DNA from: Flavicella marina
Lineage (GTDB): Bacteria > Bacteroidota > Bacteroidia > Flavobacteriales > Flavobacteriaceae
Assembly: GCF_009193215.1 (NCBI RefSeq)
Contig: NZ_VYVA01000006.1
Span: 62,001 to 126,000 of the forward strand
Length of the DNA: 64,000 nucleotides
Direction: 5' to 3'
Shown here: piece by piece, positions 8,901-17,993 of the stretch
How positions within the stretch are numbered: the stretch's first letter is position 1
How the letters are laid out: each line of letters opens with the position of its first letter
The notes under the pieces: model-generated
What the model was told of the DNA's origin: nothing
What the model saw: the letters and a program-made list of their open reading frames with translations, nothing else
The model's database searches: none
Position numbers and translations under genes: made by a program

Positions 8901-11900
8901 CACCGTTCGAATTTAAAGTAGGATTGTTTGTCGAGCTTGTGGCATTTTTGTTGCTTCCAGATTGGTCTGTCCAAGAAGTTTCTGAGGCTTGGACGTCAGC
9001 TCTTAACCATAGCAAGTTTCCGCTACCAGCTGTAACATTTACCGTGTCATCTCTATAGTCGACATCACCACCAGTAAGCAAATCAGTATCAGAGTCAGGC
9101 AATAGAAGAGGGTCGTTGATTGATCCATTTACATCGGTGTAGTCGTTGGACGTATAGATATTACTGTCTAATCCGTTAGTTCCAATAGCGCCACTTAATG
9201 TAAGTCCAGCTTCAACAGTGTCATTAGCACCTTCGTTGTCAGAGTCAGTATCGATATAATCTGCATCAGATCCTTCTGTAATTATAGGGGTTAACCCTCC
9301 AAGATATGCCGAATTTACTCCATTGTTGTTGGTATAGGTACTTGCATCATCATTATTTGGTTCGATATAGTTATTCGTAGTTTGGGCTTCAATATTGTCA
9401 GGTATACCATCGCCGTCAGAATCTAGATCAAGGTAGTTTTTGATGCCGTCATTATCTGTGTCAAGAACAGTCCCTTCAACGGTGTCTAAAATTCCATCAT
9501 TATCATCATCTAGATCAACGGTGTCATTAACTCCATCTCCGTCGTTATCACCATTGCTCAAGGCATCTCTAAAATCTACATCCCCACCAGAATTAATATC
9601 TCCATCAGAATCAGGTAAGTTTTCCGGATTATCAATGGTTCCGTTTACATCTGCATAGGTGTCATTGCTATCTATATTGTTGTCAAGACCGTTTACACCA
9701 ACATTTCCTGTAAGTGTGAGTCCTGCTTCAATGGTATCGCCATCACCTTCGTTGTCTGAATCTGTGTCAAGGTAATCAGGATTGTCTACTCCATCTGTGT
9801 TTACAGGAGTTAATCCTGAAGGAAATGCGGTGTCGATACCGTTTGAATTATACACCCCATTCGGAGTAATATAACCGGCTGTTGTTTGCGCTTCGACATT
9901 ATCAGGAATTCCATCTCCATCTGAGTCGAGGTCTAAAAAATTATAAATCCCATCGTTATCTGTGTCTGTAGGATTTGTAAGTGGATTGTTGTCGTTATCT
10001 AGGTTGGCGTCTTCTACTGTATCTAAAATCCCATCATTGTCATCGTCTAAATCTTCATCATTTAATATTCCATCATCATCAGTATCTGCATATCCACTAA
10101 TTAAGTTGATGAAAATTGCTGAATCGAATGAGTTGTCTGTAACATCAGCAATTGCAAATTTTACATCATAAGTTTCACCAGGTGTAAGTCCAGAAACAGA
10201 TGCTCTAATCTTAGTTGTAATACCATCATATTCGATAGTGATATTGCCATTTGTATTATCTGTGAAATAACTGGATTGAGTTAAATCACCACAATTAGCT
10301 ACATTTCCACTAGAACCAACAGATCCATTATTTAAGTTGTTTATTGATACGGTATTTGACGTTCCTGGAACTAATGCAATATTTTGTGTCCCCGAAATTC
10401 CCGTACCGCTAACAAAATACCCAAATACATCATTAAAACTTGAACATACGTATTCGTTGTATTCTTCTGAGGCAAATTGATAGTCAATTGTGAGTACCGT
10501 TGCAAAATCGTCTAAAGTGGCTTCGAATTCAAATATAGCAGGGTCATTCATAGAACCATTTGCTAAAACATCAAGGTCTACATCTGTAGTTGATGTACCA
10601 TGATTCGTGGTGCTTCCGCCAGCGTTATTTGTTGAGAAAGTTTCGTTTACGGTACCCGTAGTCATAACAATTCCTTCATCAATTTCTAATCCGATACCTT
10701 GCATGGCTCCAACGAAAGTACCGAACTGTGTTCCGTTTCCTGTGGAAATGGAAGGAGTCGAAATTGTAACACCTGGCCCCTCAATGCTACTAACAAGGTT
10801 TGCCGCGGATGCATTGTTTACAAAAGAAAATGGCACCGAAACTGTATTATCTCTATAATTTACATCTCCTCCAGAGTTCAAGTCACTGTCGGAGTCGGGT
10901 AATAATGTTGGGTCGTCTAATGTTCCATTGGGATCACTATAGTCGCCAGTACTATCATAATTGCTATCCAGTCCATTAGTACCAACAACCCCAGATAGTG
11001 CATAACCCGCTTCAACGGTGTCATTATCACCTTCGTTGTCTGAGTCAGTATCTAAATAATCAGGAAGTCCGTCATTGTCTTTGTTTAGTGGAGTTAACCC
11101 TCCCAAATAAGCAGAGTTTACACCAATATTTGCCTCGTAGGTAGACTGTATATCTGATGCTGGAGGTGTGTAACTTCCAGTCGCCTGTGCTTCTATGTTA
11201 TCTGGAATTCCATCATTGTCAGAATCTAAATCTAAGTAGTCAAATATCCCATCATTATCAGTGTCTTCTGGGGTACATGAAACACTATTTTTTAATTGGT
11301 TGACTTGACCGATTGTCAAAGCAATAGGATAATGGTAAAACTCATCCATATAACCTGTAAAGAAATTAGTAGATCCTGAGCCAAATGCATTGTTCCCGTT
11401 CGTACCACCAAATCCACTAGCGTTACCATGATTTGTTAACGTGTTTTCTTGTGTGTCAACAGATCCAGATGATACACCATCTAAGTAAAGTGTTAAAATA
11501 CCAGCTTCGAAGGTAGCTGCAATATGGTACCATTGATTTGTGTTGCTAATGGTAAAAGTTGGAGTTGCATACAAGGTGTTGTTCCCGTTGATTTCAGTGT
11601 TGTTGTTGATGGCACATTCTAATGTGTTGTTGTTTAATCTGATAGCGAAACCACGTCCGGTTGCACCTTCTTCAGCTAGCATTTGCTCTCCTGTAAGTGT
11701 TGTTGGGTAAATCCAAAATGAATAAGTGAAATTCGCAATTTCTTGATTCAAAAAAGTTCCATCGCTATATTGTAAAAATGTGGCTCCGTCAAATTCAAAA
11801 GATTTACTTCCTTTGATACTCGTTGCGTTGTAAAGAATGCTGCTAGGTGTGTTTTCCAGATCAAAGTTATTGATAGTTGCGTCATCAGTCGTATCATCAA

Positions 11901-12225
11901 AAGACCAATACGCGTCATATCCAGAGATTACTGCACAGCTGTTTTCAACTTCATCCAGAATTCCATCATTGTCATCATCTAAATCGATATCATCAGTAAC
12001 GCCATCGCTATCAGTATCTGTCATAAAATAATAATAAGATGTCGATGAATTATTAATCGAAGGACTTAAATATTGATCGACAATATTTTTCCCAAATAAA
12101 TATATAGAATAGTCAAAAAAGTCCTGGTTTTTTGGAGTATTCACTTCAGAAGCACTCAAAAGAAAAGGGATGTACAGTAGAATCCAAAAAAAATGGACCT
12201 TAAATGGGGTAGTTCGGGTTCGCAT
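5956..12225 (-). CDS. Giant secreted T9SS protein with LamG, choice-of-anchor L and TSP3 repeat domains
   Basis: 2089 residues. An N-terminal signal peptide (about 1-25) is followed by a TSP3 calcium motif (about 69-92), a LamG/concanavalin-like lectin domain (about 100-315), a first TSP3 cassette (about 317-457), a choice-of-anchor L domain (about 458-712), a second and third cassette (about 712-1058), a second LamG-like region (about 1062-1298, ending in AIKYGI), further beta-rich regions, and a T9SS type A sorting domain at the end ([14 protein letters not shown]...[18 protein letters not shown]). The protein should be exported by the type IX system and held at or shed from the surface. 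A role in adhesion or matrix formation is inferred; no enzyme domain was seen. It is monocistronic and flanked by lipA and a symporter gene transcribed away from it. Confidence 0.9.
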   Translation of the reverse strand: MRTRTTPFKVHFFWILLYIPFLLSASEVNTPKNQDFFDYSIYLFGKNIVDQYLSPSINNSSTSYYYFMTDTDSDGVTDDIDLDDDNDGILDEVENSCAVISGYDAYWSFDDTTDDATINNFDLENTPSSILYNATSIKGSKSFEFDGATFLQYSDGTFLNQEIANFTYSFWIYPTTLTGEQMLAEEGATGRGFAIRLNNNTLECAINNNTEINGNNTLYATPTFTISNTNQWYHIAATFEAGILTLYLDGVSSGSVDTQENTLTNHGNASGFGGTNGNNAFGSGSTNFFTGYMDEFYHYPIALTIGQVNQLKNSVSCTPEDTDNDGIFDYLDLDSDNDGIPDNIEAQATGSYTPPASDIQSTYEANIGVNSAYLGGLTPLNKDNDGLPDYLDTDSDNEGDNDTVEAGYALSGVVGTNGLDSNYDSTGDYSDPNGTLDDPTLLPDSDSDLNSGGDVNYRDNTVSVPFSFVNNASAANLVSSIEGPGVTISTPSISTGNGTQFGTFVGAMQGIGLEIDEGIVMTTGTVNETFSTNNAGGSTTNHGTSTTDVDLDVLANGSMNDPAIFEFEATLDDFATVLTIDYQFASEEYNEYVCSSFNDVFGYFVSGTGISGTQNIALVPGTSNTVSINNLNNGSVGSSGNVANCGDLTQSSYFTDNTNGNITIEYDGITTKIRASVSGLTPGETYDVKFAIADVTDNSFDSAIFINLISGYADTDDDGILNDEDLDDDNDGILDTVEDANLDNDNNPLTNPTDTDNDGIYNFLDLDSDGDGIPDNVEAQTTAGYITPNGVYNSNGIDTAFPSGLTPVNTDGVDNPDYLDTDSDNEGDGDTIEAGLTLTGNVGVNGLDNNIDSNDTYADVNGTIDNPENLPDSDGDINSGGDVDFRDALSNGDNDGDGVNDTVDLDDDNDGILDTVEGTVLDTDNDGIKNYLDLDSDGDGIPDNIEAQTTNNYIEPNNDDASTYTNNNGVNSAYLGGLTPIITEGSDADYIDTDSDNEGANDTVEAGLTLSGAIGTNGLDSNIYTSNDYTDVNGSINDPLLLPDSDTDLLTGGDVDYRDDTVNVTAGSGNLLWLRADVQASETSWTDQSGSNKNATSSTNNPTLNSNGVNFNPVMEFDGINDSMTINGGILGNDSYNNLWVYVVSKTNTEENYLFQEFIANGEEFYTNLPWSSNTLYFGIYDSDGDINADWGATYGNYYLWNFNHSTSASNPSGNNKAMYRNGLRFADADTPDNSVQGNNQNMTLGVGNFNTTDYYFDGDLAEIMIFADIPTDAEQQSIQSYLAIKYGITLDNTNTSGNITEGSYLLSNGSTIVWNYDDNATFHNDVAGIGLDQTRNFEQKQSKSINSDALITIGLGAIANDNTSNANSFTTDKDFLMWGNNNQTGTSTATSVLCSSSKIMDRVWKVVETGNVGTVQIAAPETTIRNDLDTSPTIQIALKVADDESLSTNVEFVSLSATSINGITQLSGTFDFNGTKYFTFTEVNGITWVGAIDEDTGEDTGEWNGGSSSLVNGAPNDTDDTELVTIDSNVGAHAVLTENVEIGCLWIKPGSVLTVNTDNYLQIAGQLQLDGELRMVGNAQLIQTHSGTSQVTGTGKLFIDQMATAENVYRYNYITSPVSSIGSNSFTVGDVLKDGTQHTSATSTPLDITFQSYDGNYNTLNGSNQTTPITIANYWIYSYINGLTGNSWIQQKETGTLELGEAFILKGPGAPQNYTFVGTPNDGDITTTISAGHNSLLGNPYPSALDADQFFDDNPIAGTMYFWEHTGDGGNHTQSQYQGGYGTLNKNAGVAAPEPIDGTAGLGGATYTAPQRYIPVGQGFFLKAGDNSGTITFSNNQRVYETLGANSVFFKEKTKKSKNLEVINNTPVLKVGFDYTNNENIDYHRQIAVSFNKGNSFDYDQGFESQVFDLYDTDVYFKFDNLRPAYVITGIQEIEDDLEFPITVKMDYDGVSYLMADEKINIDRPVYLIDKLDNSEVELTDTPIALNLNKGLYTNRFYIAFKSQETVSTESITERDIFVKYNPENKTIEIVKNHSMSVSSVQLYNTFGTELKEWKDKTTLEVKQLPQGVYIVKIKTSAGELTKKIALY
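9050..9466 (-). repeat. TSP3 cassette, copy 3
   Basis: Third of three similar cassettes of about 138 residues in the giant secreted protein. Each runs from a DTDNDGI...DLDSDxDGIPDNxEAQ calcium-loop pair through GGLTP, [10 protein letters not shown], a G-x-x-G-x-NGLDxN segment, and ends at GGDVxxRD. Confidence 0.8.
9560..9970 (-). repeat. TSP3 cassette, copy 2
   Basis: Second cassette, directly upstream in the protein from copy 3 and preceded by an extra pair of Asp-rich loops ([19 protein letters not shown]). It keeps the same order of landmarks, with small insertions and substitutions. Confidence 0.8.
10855..11270 (-). repeat. TSP3 cassette, copy 1
   Basis: First cassette, separated from copies 2 and 3 by the choice-of-anchor L domain. 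Its length and landmark order are the same, which points to duplication of a whole cassette rather than of single 12-13 residue loops. Confidence 0.8.
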
Positions 12226-12453
12226 TAGTTCACAATTGGGGACTTAAATTTACTAATTAATCTTTTATTATTAGGTATTGCGCTGTTTTTTTTAACTTAT
12301 GTTAAGTAGGGGTATTGCTAGATGTTTTAAAAGAGTATTTAGTTTTCTTTTATTTTGAGAAAATTATGGTACTTAAGAGGCATGGAAATAATAAGTTAAG
12401 GAACGATTTTACTAAGGCAGACATTAAATTTACTGGGAGTGTCTAAACATATG

Positions 12454-12483
12454 TTGCATACAGAAATAAAATTGATATATTTG
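12454..12483 (+). promoter_or_regulatory. Bacteroidota promoter (TTG-N19-TATATTTG) for the sugar symporter
   Basis: The -33 TTG at 12454-12456 and -7 box TATATTTG at 12476-12483 are separated by 19 bases, the ideal Bacteroidota spacing. It lies 32 bases before the symporter ATG. The rest of the 290-base spacer (12226-12515) holds no convincing gene. Confidence 0.75.
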
Positions 12484-12515
12484 TTTTGCTTAAATACTAA
12501 CTTAAAATAAACATT

Positions 12516-14132
12516 ATGACTACAGGATTTCATTTTTGGGATTATCTTATTTTCGTAGCCTATGCTGTCCTAATATTAGGGGTAGGGTTATGGGTTTCTA
12601 GAGATAAAGATGGTCACCAAAAAAATGCGGAAGACTATTTCTTGGCCAGTAAATCACTACCTTGGTGGGCCATAGGTACTTCTTTAATTGCCGCCAACAT
12701 TTCAGCTGAACAATTTATTGGGATGTCTGGTTCTGGTTTTGCACTAGGTTTGGCAATTGCATCTTATGAGTGGATGGCCGCTTTAACATTAATAATTGTA
12801 GGGAAATATTTTCTTCCGATTTTTATTGAAAAAGGACTGTACACAATTCCGGAATTTGTTGAAAAACGATTTTCAACTAACTTGAAGACTATATTAGCTG
12901 TTTTTTGGATTGGTTTGTATGTGTTTGTAAACTTGGCTTCTGTGTTGTATTTGGGAGCGTTGGCGATTGAAACAATTATCGGAATCGATATGATTTATGC
13001 CGTGATTGGATTGTCGTTGTTCGCTGCGGCATATTCGTTATATGGTGGGCTTTCAGCAGTTGCTTGGACAGATATTATTCAAGTTGTGTTTTTAGTGTTA
13101 GGAGGTATCATTACAACCTACTTGGCATTGAATACTGTTTCTGGAGGAGCAGGAGCTTGGGAAGGAATGGTAACAGTTTTTAAAGCTGCTCCTGATCGAT
13201 TTAATATGATACTTGATGAAAGTAACCCTGAGTATATGAATTTACCAGGTATCGGTGTTTTGGTCGGTGGTCTTTGGGTTGCAAACTTATATTACTGGGG
13301 ATTCAATCAGTATATTATCCAACGTACATTGGCTGCGAAATCTTTGCGTGAATCACAAAAAGGTATTTTGTTGGCTGCTGCCTTGAAATTAATTATTCCT
13401 TTTATAGTTGTAATTCCTGGAATTGCTGCATATGTAATTGTAAATGATCCGGAAATATTGGCAAGCTTAGGAGAAGTTGGAATGTTGAATATGCCAGAAT
13501 CTGGTGCTGCTGATAAGGCATATCCATGGTTGTTGCAATTTTTACCAACAGGTTTGAAAGGTATCGCTTTTGCTGCTTTAGCAGCTGCAATTGTTTCTTC
13601 ATTGGCATCGATGTTGAATTCAACTTCAACAATTTTCACAATGGATATTTACAAACAATACATTAACAAAACTGCAAATGACAAAACAACTGTAAACGTT
13701 GGACGTTTGTCTGCTGCTGTAGCTTTGATTATTGCTAGTATTATGGCTCCTTTATTAGGAGGTATTGATCAAGCATTCCAATTTATTCAAGAATATACAG
13801 GAATCGTAAGTCCAGGTATCTTAGCAGTATTTATGTTAGGGTTGTTCTGGAAAAAAACAACGAACAAGGCTGCTATTTGGGGAGCATTACTATCTATTCC
13901 GGTTGCAGTTTTATTCAAAATGACTTCTATGCCATGGATGGATCAAATGGGATTAACAGCTTTAGCTACAATGGCAATTATTGTTGCGATTAGTTTATTG
14001 CAAAATAAAGGTGCGGATGATAAAAAAGGAATTGATTTGAATAGTGGGATTTTTAAAACATCTCCATTGTTTAATATTGGATCTTTTGCTATTATGATTG
14101 TACTTGTTGCTTTGTATGCAATGTTCTGGTAA
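12516..14132 (+). CDS. Sodium/sugar symporter of the SSS family, close to vSGLT
   Basis: 538 residues, about 14 membrane segments. The protein is recognisably very close along its whole length to the Vibrio parahaemolyticus sodium/galactose symporter vSGLT (543 residues), including SLIAANISAEQFIGMSGSG, YYWGFNQYIIQRTLAAKS and ASMLNSTSTIFTMDIYK. Residues equivalent to vSGLT sugar ligands are kept with an offset of 3: N61, Q66, Y84 and E85, with N and K further on. It should therefore import galactose or glucose with sodium. It has its own promoter and terminator and no sugar-metabolism gene beside it. Substrate choice between glucose, galactose and another hexose cannot be read from sequence. 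Confidence 0.9.
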   Translation: MTTGFHFWDYLIFVAYAVLILGVGLWVSRDKDGHQKNAEDYFLASKSLPWWAIGTSLIAANISAEQFIGMSGSGFALGLAIASYEWMAALTLIIVGKYFLPIFIEKGLYTIPEFVEKRFSTNLKTILAVFWIGLYVFVNLASVLYLGALAIETIIGIDMIYAVIGLSLFAAAYSLYGGLSAVAWTDIIQVVFLVLGGIITTYLALNTVSGGAGAWEGMVTVFKAAPDRFNMILDESNPEYMNLPGIGVLVGGLWVANLYYWGFNQYIIQRTLAAKSLRESQKGILLAAALKLIIPFIVVIPGIAAYVIVNDPEILASLGEVGMLNMPESGAADKAYPWLLQFLPTGLKGIAFAALAAAIVSSLASMLNSTSTIFTMDIYKQYINKTANDKTTVNVGRLSAAVALIIASIMAPLLGGIDQAFQFIQEYTGIVSPGILAVFMLGLFWKKTTNKAAIWGALLSIPVAVLFKMTSMPWMDQMGLTALATMAIIVAISLLQNKGADDKKGIDLNSGIFKTSPLFNIGSFAIMIVLVALYAMFW

Positions 14133-14152
14133 GAATCAAAATTAAAGTTCAT

Positions 14153-14183
14153 AAAAAAGCCACTCAATTTGAGTGGCTTTTTT
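14153..14183. terminator. Bidirectional intrinsic terminator
   Basis: 13-bp perfect stem (14153-14165 with 14171-14183), 5-base loop, A6 and T6 flanks. It is shared by the symporter gene (+) and the convergent DUF4494 gene (-). Confidence 0.9.
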
Positions 14184-14202
14184 ATTTAATAGTCGAATGC
14201 AA

Positions 14203-14754
14203 TTAGTTTTCTAACTCTTCTTCCAGTGCTTCGTTTACTTCGTCTTCAGATATATTATCGTCGAATGATTCTGTAGCTTCTAATGGACGATAATTTTCCG
14301 GTATTTCTTCATTTAATGGAGCCTCTTCTTCTCCATCATAATAAGGGAAAACATCTAAAATAGGCGATTCTACAACACTCGGAATTTCATAGGTGCTTAC
14401 TGTGTCAGTCAAACTAGCAGCTAATACATCATAAGCATCTTTTACATCGTTTGCCTGAACTAAAATATACGAGTTTGCTTTTTTTTCTGTTCCTTTCTCT
14501 TCATCAATGGTAATATGTGATAATTTGCATTTAAACCATCGATCACCAGCTTCATTCGGACAGATCTCTGCGAAGTTTGCAACCTTAATATTCGTTATTT
14601 TAAATTCGGTTGATATGTATTGAGACATTTCTTCATTTACTCTTGCTTCTGCTTCGGTAAAAGTCATAGCATCAAATAAATAAGGTTGGTTAAATGTTTT
14701 TACTCTGTCGTCTTCGTCAATTCGGCTGTATTTGATTTTACATTCGTACCACAT
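14203..14754 (-). CDS. DUF4494 domain-containing protein
   Basis: 183 residues, soluble and acidic. The start MWYECKIKYSRIDEDD and the segment PYLFDAMTFTEAEARVNEEM are the recognisable signature of DUF4494, a Bacteroidota family with no assigned function. The last 45 residues are strongly acidic (Glu/Asp/Asn) and probably disordered. It has a candidate promoter box just upstream and ends at a shared terminator, so it seems to be a single-gene unit. No catalytic motif is evident. Confidence 0.85.
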   Translation of the reverse strand: MWYECKIKYSRIDEDDRVKTFNQPYLFDAMTFTEAEARVNEEMSQYISTEFKITNIKVANFAEICPNEAGDRWFKCKLSHITIDEEKGTEKKANSYILVQANDVKDAYDVLAASLTDTVSTYEIPSVVESPILDVFPYYDGEEEAPLNEEIPENYRPLEATESFDDNISEDEVNEALEEELEN

Positions 14755-14786
14755 AATAATTTGATTTTTGTTAAAAATTAGAGGAG

Positions 14787-14794
14787 CAAATATA
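14787..14794 (-). promoter_or_regulatory. Bacteroidota -7 promoter box TATATTTG
   Basis: Exact TANNTTTG on the minus strand, 32 bases before the DUF4494 start codon. No TTG lies at the preferred -33 distance. Confidence 0.45.
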
Positions 14795-14855
14795 AACTAT
14801 TGACTCAAATAAGTGAGTTTCAACTTTTAAAATATTTGCTAAATAATGATCAAGT

Positions 14856-15686
14856 TTACCACCAAGTGATAAACATAGATTCGGTCGAGTCTTCAGTGTG
14901 TTTTATCCAGATCAAAGGTGATTTCTGATTTGAAATACTATTTTTTATTTCTTCAATGCTAGATTCATATGAGGCCCATTGTGTATTTAGTTCTGGAGAT
15001 ATGAGCCAATTTTGTTTTTTTGGAACATGGAAATAAGAGTTTGTCCAATCTAATGAAACAAATGTATCGATGTTTAAATAGGTTCCTTTGATTGCTTTTA
15101 GGTTTATTTTTTCAAATGAAAGATTTGTCTTTCCATAGGGGATAAATAGTTGTGCTTTAAACAACAGTTTTTGTTGAATAAATTTTTCTTTCAGTTGCAA
15201 TTGGTTTTTAGTTTCAGGCAAAAACAGTAAAGGAAACTGCTGGTTTGCAAGTTTATTTAATTTTTTGTGAAAGTTGTCGTTTCTATTCGGACCTATCCAT
15301 TTGTCAATCTCATTTCCTGATTGACTTTCGTCGAACAAATAAAATTTGTACGCTATTTCTACATGTGTTAATTCAAGTGTTTTATTTTCTCGAAGCAAAA
15401 AATCTAGTTCCCCTATAGTTCTTTTGTCTTTTTGGATTTGAATATTTTCTAATTCAATAGTATAGCGATTAGAAAAATTTATTTGATGTTTGAAAAACTG
15501 TTCTGCTCGCTTTCCAAGCATTAAGTTGTTGTTGATTTCAGTTGGGGTACTATGGATTTCGTTTTCTAAATGAAATGCTTTTATTTGAATCAAAGAAGAG
15601 GATTCTTTGAAAATACTCGGAGTTTCTACAAAACCTTTGTATTGTAGGAATGTATCAGAAGATGTGTCCAAAATTGTTTGTTTCAA
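14856..15686 (-). CDS. DUF1853 family protein
   Basis: 276 residues, no signal peptide. Landmarks of DUF1853 are present: RTIGELDFLLRE (about residues 89-100), then THVEIAYKFYLF and WIGPNRNDNFHKKLNKLANQQFPLL. The D...E-x-A-x-K arrangement in this core is like a PD-(D/E)XK nuclease fold, which would be in keeping with a nucleic-acid-related role; that is an inference and no function is established. It lies divergent to the TsaC/Sua5 gene with 73 bases between starts. Confidence 0.75.
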   Translation of the reverse strand: MKQTILDTSSDTFLQYKGFVETPSIFKESSSLIQIKAFHLENEIHSTPTEINNNLMLGKRAEQFFKHQINFSNRYTIELENIQIQKDKRTIGELDFLLRENKTLELTHVEIAYKFYLFDESQSGNEIDKWIGPNRNDNFHKKLNKLANQQFPLLFLPETKNQLQLKEKFIQQKLLFKAQLFIPYGKTNLSFEKINLKAIKGTYLNIDTFVSLDWTNSYFHVPKKQNWLISPELNTQWASYESSIEEIKNSISNQKSPLIWIKHTEDSTESMFITWW

Positions 15687-15759
15687 CTGTAAAAATAAGG
15701 AAAGCTAACTTATGGCACGCAACTATTTATTGATTACTTTTACATTATAATTGAAGCAT

Positions 15760-16380
15760 ATGCCAGAGTTAATTAAATTATACGAACAAAACATCAATCC
15801 AAGAGAGATGCAAAAAGCGGTTGAGGTTTTGAAAAAAGGAGGATTGATCATCTATCCTACAGATACTGTATATGGATTGGGCTGTGACATTACCAATAAA
15901 AGTGCGCTTCAGAAAATAGCGCAAATCAAAGGAGTAAAATTAGAGAAGGCCAATTTTTCTATCATTTGTAAAGATTTGAGTAATCTATCTGATTATGTGA
16001 AACAAATAGATTCTTCCACGTTCAAGTTGTTAAAAAGGGCCTTGCCTGGTGCGTACACGTTTATTTTGCCTAGTAGTAAAACTTTGCCAAACGGGTTTAA
16101 AAACAAAAAAACCGTAGGTATTCGGGTGCCAGATAATGCAATTGCTGTAGAATTGGTTTCTTTGTTGGGGAATCCTATTGTATCTACATCTATTCACGAT
16201 GAAGACGAGGTATTAGAGTATACAACAGATCCTGAGTTGATATATGAGAAATGGCAGTCTAAAGTTGATTTGGTAATTGATGGCGGCTATGGAGACAACC
16301 ACGCTTCCACGGTGATTGATGTTACAGGTGATTCTCCTGAGGTTGTAAGAAAAGGTAAGGGAAGCTTAGATGTGTTGTAA
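15760..16380 (+). CDS. L-threonylcarbamoyladenylate synthase (Sua5/YciO/YrdC family)
   Basis: 206 residues. It makes threonylcarbamoyl-AMP from threonine, bicarbonate and ATP for the t6A37 modification of tRNAs. The YrdC motif IYPTDTVYGLGCD lies at 31-43, followed by KxR/K-type residues, SIHDEDE and the C-terminal STVIDVTGDSPEVVRKGKG. The ATG at 15760 is preferred over an in-frame TTG 9 bases upstream. The protein is the short YrdC-only type, without a Sua5 C-terminal domain. Because YciO paralogues look alike, a YciO assignment remains possible. It converges on the GT2 gene with a 7-base gap. Confidence 0.85.
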   Translation: MPELIKLYEQNINPREMQKAVEVLKKGGLIIYPTDTVYGLGCDITNKSALQKIAQIKGVKLEKANFSIICKDLSNLSDYVKQIDSSTFKLLKRALPGAYTFILPSSKTLPNGFKNKKTVGIRVPDNAIAVELVSLLGNPIVSTSIHDEDEVLEYTTDPELIYEKWQSKVDLVIDGGYGDNHASTVIDVTGDSPEVVRKGKGSLDVL

Positions 16381-16387
16381 CTCTATC

Positions 16388-17386
16388 TTATTTTCTTAGT
16401 TGTTTTGATTTTCTAATATTTAAAATAAAGTGACTCCAAACAATACTAGTTGTGTCGTAATATTTTAAATTGTTGTGCTTGAAGGTTCTTTTCGCAAGCA
16501 TTTTTCTTAGGTTTTTATAAAAGCTGATGTGTGATTTTAGAATTGCAATCATGTGTATGGGTCTTCCTTGTAATGTAAAGCGCAAGCCAGCAATCCCATC
16601 TAAAATCATTCTAATAAATACGAAAAAAAACAAGCGATTGGAAGGAAGGTTTTTTGCAAGTGAATAAAGGCTGTTTCTAAAATTCAAGAATGTTTTGTAA
16701 GAGTTCGCTTCGTTTAAAGTGGCCCCTCCAACATGATATACCATAGATTCACCGATATACTTAATATCATATCCTAAGTTGTTTGTTCTCCAACACAAAT
16801 CGATTTCTTCTTGATGTGCAAAATAGTCTTCATCGAAACCTCCTAGTTGCTTGTATATTTCAGCTCTTATAAAAAAACAAGCGCCGGATGCCCAGTTTAT
16901 TATGGTAGTGTCGTTATATTGTCCTTTGTCTTTTTCTAAGACATTGAAAATTCGTCCTCTGCAATAAGGATAGCCAAGCATGTCTAAATATCCTCCTGCA
17001 GCTCCGGCATATTCAAACTTTTTTTTGTTATTGAAATCTAGAATTTTGGGCTGAACGATACCCGTTTTTGAGTTGTTTTTAAATTCTTCAATTACTGGGT
17101 TTAACCAATTTTCACTTACTTCAACATCTGAATTTACAAGGGCATAGATATCGGCATCTACTTCTTTCAAAGCGTCGTTGTAACCTTTTGCAAATCCTCC
17201 GTTTTCTTTGTTTTGTATAAGACTAACTGTAGGGAAATTTTCTGTAATGAAAGCAATCGAATCATCTGTTGATGCATTATCAGCAACAATAATATCAGTT
17301 CCTGGACTGTTGTTGATGATAGATGGTAAAAACGTTTCTAGTAATTTTTTACCATTCCAGTTCAAAATGACAACTGCAATATTCAT
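16388..17386 (-). CDS. Glycosyltransferase family 2 (rhamnosyltransferase-like)
   Basis: 332 residues, GT-A fold with no multi-pass membrane domain. Visible are the N-terminal VVILNWNGKKLLETFLPSI, NASTDDS (37-43), NGGFAKGYN (62-70), the DxD-equivalent NSDVEV (85-90) and the acceptor-side segment GGFDEDYFAHQEEIDLCWR with the catalytic-base ED/EID cluster. The family transfers a nucleotide-sugar residue to a growing glycan or lipid. The gene stands alone among housekeeping genes, as is common in Flavobacteriaceae. The exact substrate cannot be inferred. Confidence 0.9.
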   Translation of the reverse strand: MNIAVVILNWNGKKLLETFLPSIINNSPGTDIIVADNASTDDSIAFITENFPTVSLIQNKENGGFAKGYNDALKEVDADIYALVNSDVEVSENWLNPVIEEFKNNSKTGIVQPKILDFNNKKKFEYAGAAGGYLDMLGYPYCRGRIFNVLEKDKGQYNDTTIINWASGACFFIRAEIYKQLGGFDEDYFAHQEEIDLCWRTNNLGYDIKYIGESMVYHVGGATLNEANSYKTFLNFRNSLYSLAKNLPSNRLFFFVFIRMILDGIAGLRFTLQGRPIHMIAILKSHISFYKNLRKMLAKRTFKHNNLKYYDTTSIVWSHFILNIRKSKQLRK

Positions 17387-17429
17387 TGAAAAATATTTTT
17401 CTAAGTAGTTTGTGCTAAAAGTGCAGCTG

Positions 17430-17437
17430 CAAACATA
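17430..17437 (-). promoter_or_regulatory. Bacteroidota -7 promoter box TATGTTTG
   Basis: Minus-strand TANNTTTG match 43 bases before the GT2 start codon. No good -33 element was seen. Confidence 0.4.
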
Positions 17438-17491
17438 CTTTAAATAATTGATTCTTATAAGTAAATTAAGCGTTAAAAGTACTCTAAATAA

Positions 17492-17935
17492 TTATTTGTA
17501 GGTAGGGATGTCTTTTAAAAAGTGATATGTTTTATTTTTCTTGTCTACTTGACAGTAGTAATGAGATAAACCATTGGTGACAATTAAATATTTTGCATCC
17601 AACTTTAAATTGTATCTAGCTATTTGGTCAAAAGTTTCTTGCGTAATTGGTACCGAAGGAGCTTTGCATTCTACAATTATTTCTGGAGTTCCATTTTTGT
17701 TGAAAACCAAAATATCTGTTCTTTTTTTTAAACCATTTAGTTTGAGTTCTTTTTCAATCGCAATAATTGAGGCAGGAATTTTTTTTTCAATTCTGAGATA
17801 AGAAACAAAGTGTTGACGCACCCATTCTTCAGGAGTTAATACGATATATTTTTTTCGAATGTTATCAAAAATGAATCGCTTATTTTCGCTACTTTTGATT
17901 TTGAAATTGCAAGGAGGCAAGTTTAAAACTGTCAT
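17492..17935 (-). CDS. HsdR N-terminal-domain (PD-(D/E)XK-like) small protein
   Basis: 147 residues, consisting only of the type I restriction R-subunit N-terminal domain. The nuclease-fold signature is intact: D74 in RTDILVF and E89-x-K91 in IIVECKAP, followed by a Gln-rich helix TQETFDQIARYN. No methylase, specificity subunit or helicase is near, so this is not a restriction system. A stand-alone copy divergent from holA is a common Flavobacteriaceae arrangement, which suggests a housekeeping nucleic-acid role. A good promoter sits immediately before its start. Confidence 0.8.
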   Translation of the reverse strand: MTVLNLPPCNFKIKSSENKRFIFDNIRKKYIVLTPEEWVRQHFVSYLRIEKKIPASIIAIEKELKLNGLKKRTDILVFNKNGTPEIIVECKAPSVPITQETFDQIARYNLKLDAKYLIVTNGLSHYYCQVDKKNKTYHFLKDIPTYK

Positions 17936-17940
17936 AAAAA

Positions 17941-17970
17941 CAAATCTACTGATTTTTAGAAATACATCAA
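17941..17970 (-). promoter_or_regulatory. Bacteroidota promoter (TTG-N19-TAGATTTG) abutting the HsdR_N-type gene
   Basis: On the minus strand TTG (17970-17968), a 19-base spacer, and TAGATTTG (17948-17941). Only 5 bases separate the -7 box from the ATG at 17935, so the transcript would start at or within a few bases of the start codon. Confidence 0.7.
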
Positions 17971-17993
17971 CAGGTCTTGCAAAATAATATAAG

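Noticed and set aside
9050-11270. Regularly spaced short repeats that could look like a CRISPR array
   Set aside because: The repeats are in frame within a large gene and encode Asp-rich TSP3 loops; spacing and sequence vary, and no cas gene is near.
6632-11840. Several plus-strand open frames of 60-90 codons inside the giant gene
   Set aside because: They are antisense to the TSP3 and beta-rich coding sequence, whose Asp/Ser/Thr codons give few stops on the other strand. None has a start context or recognisable protein.
12367-12450. Possible 26-codon gene in the spacer before the sugar symporter
   Set aside because: No supporting context; the composition is like non-coding AT-rich spacer, and the good promoter lies downstream of it.
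15711-15730. Second sigma-54-like site starting TGGCACG
   Set aside because: The -12 TTGC element is missing at the required spacing.
17326-17339. Operator-like TAAAAACGTTTCTA
   Set aside because: It lies inside the GT2 coding sequence, is only partly symmetric and has no promoter nearby.
17492-17935. Type I restriction system
   Set aside because: Only the N-terminal HsdR domain exists; no helicase, methylase or specificity gene is present.
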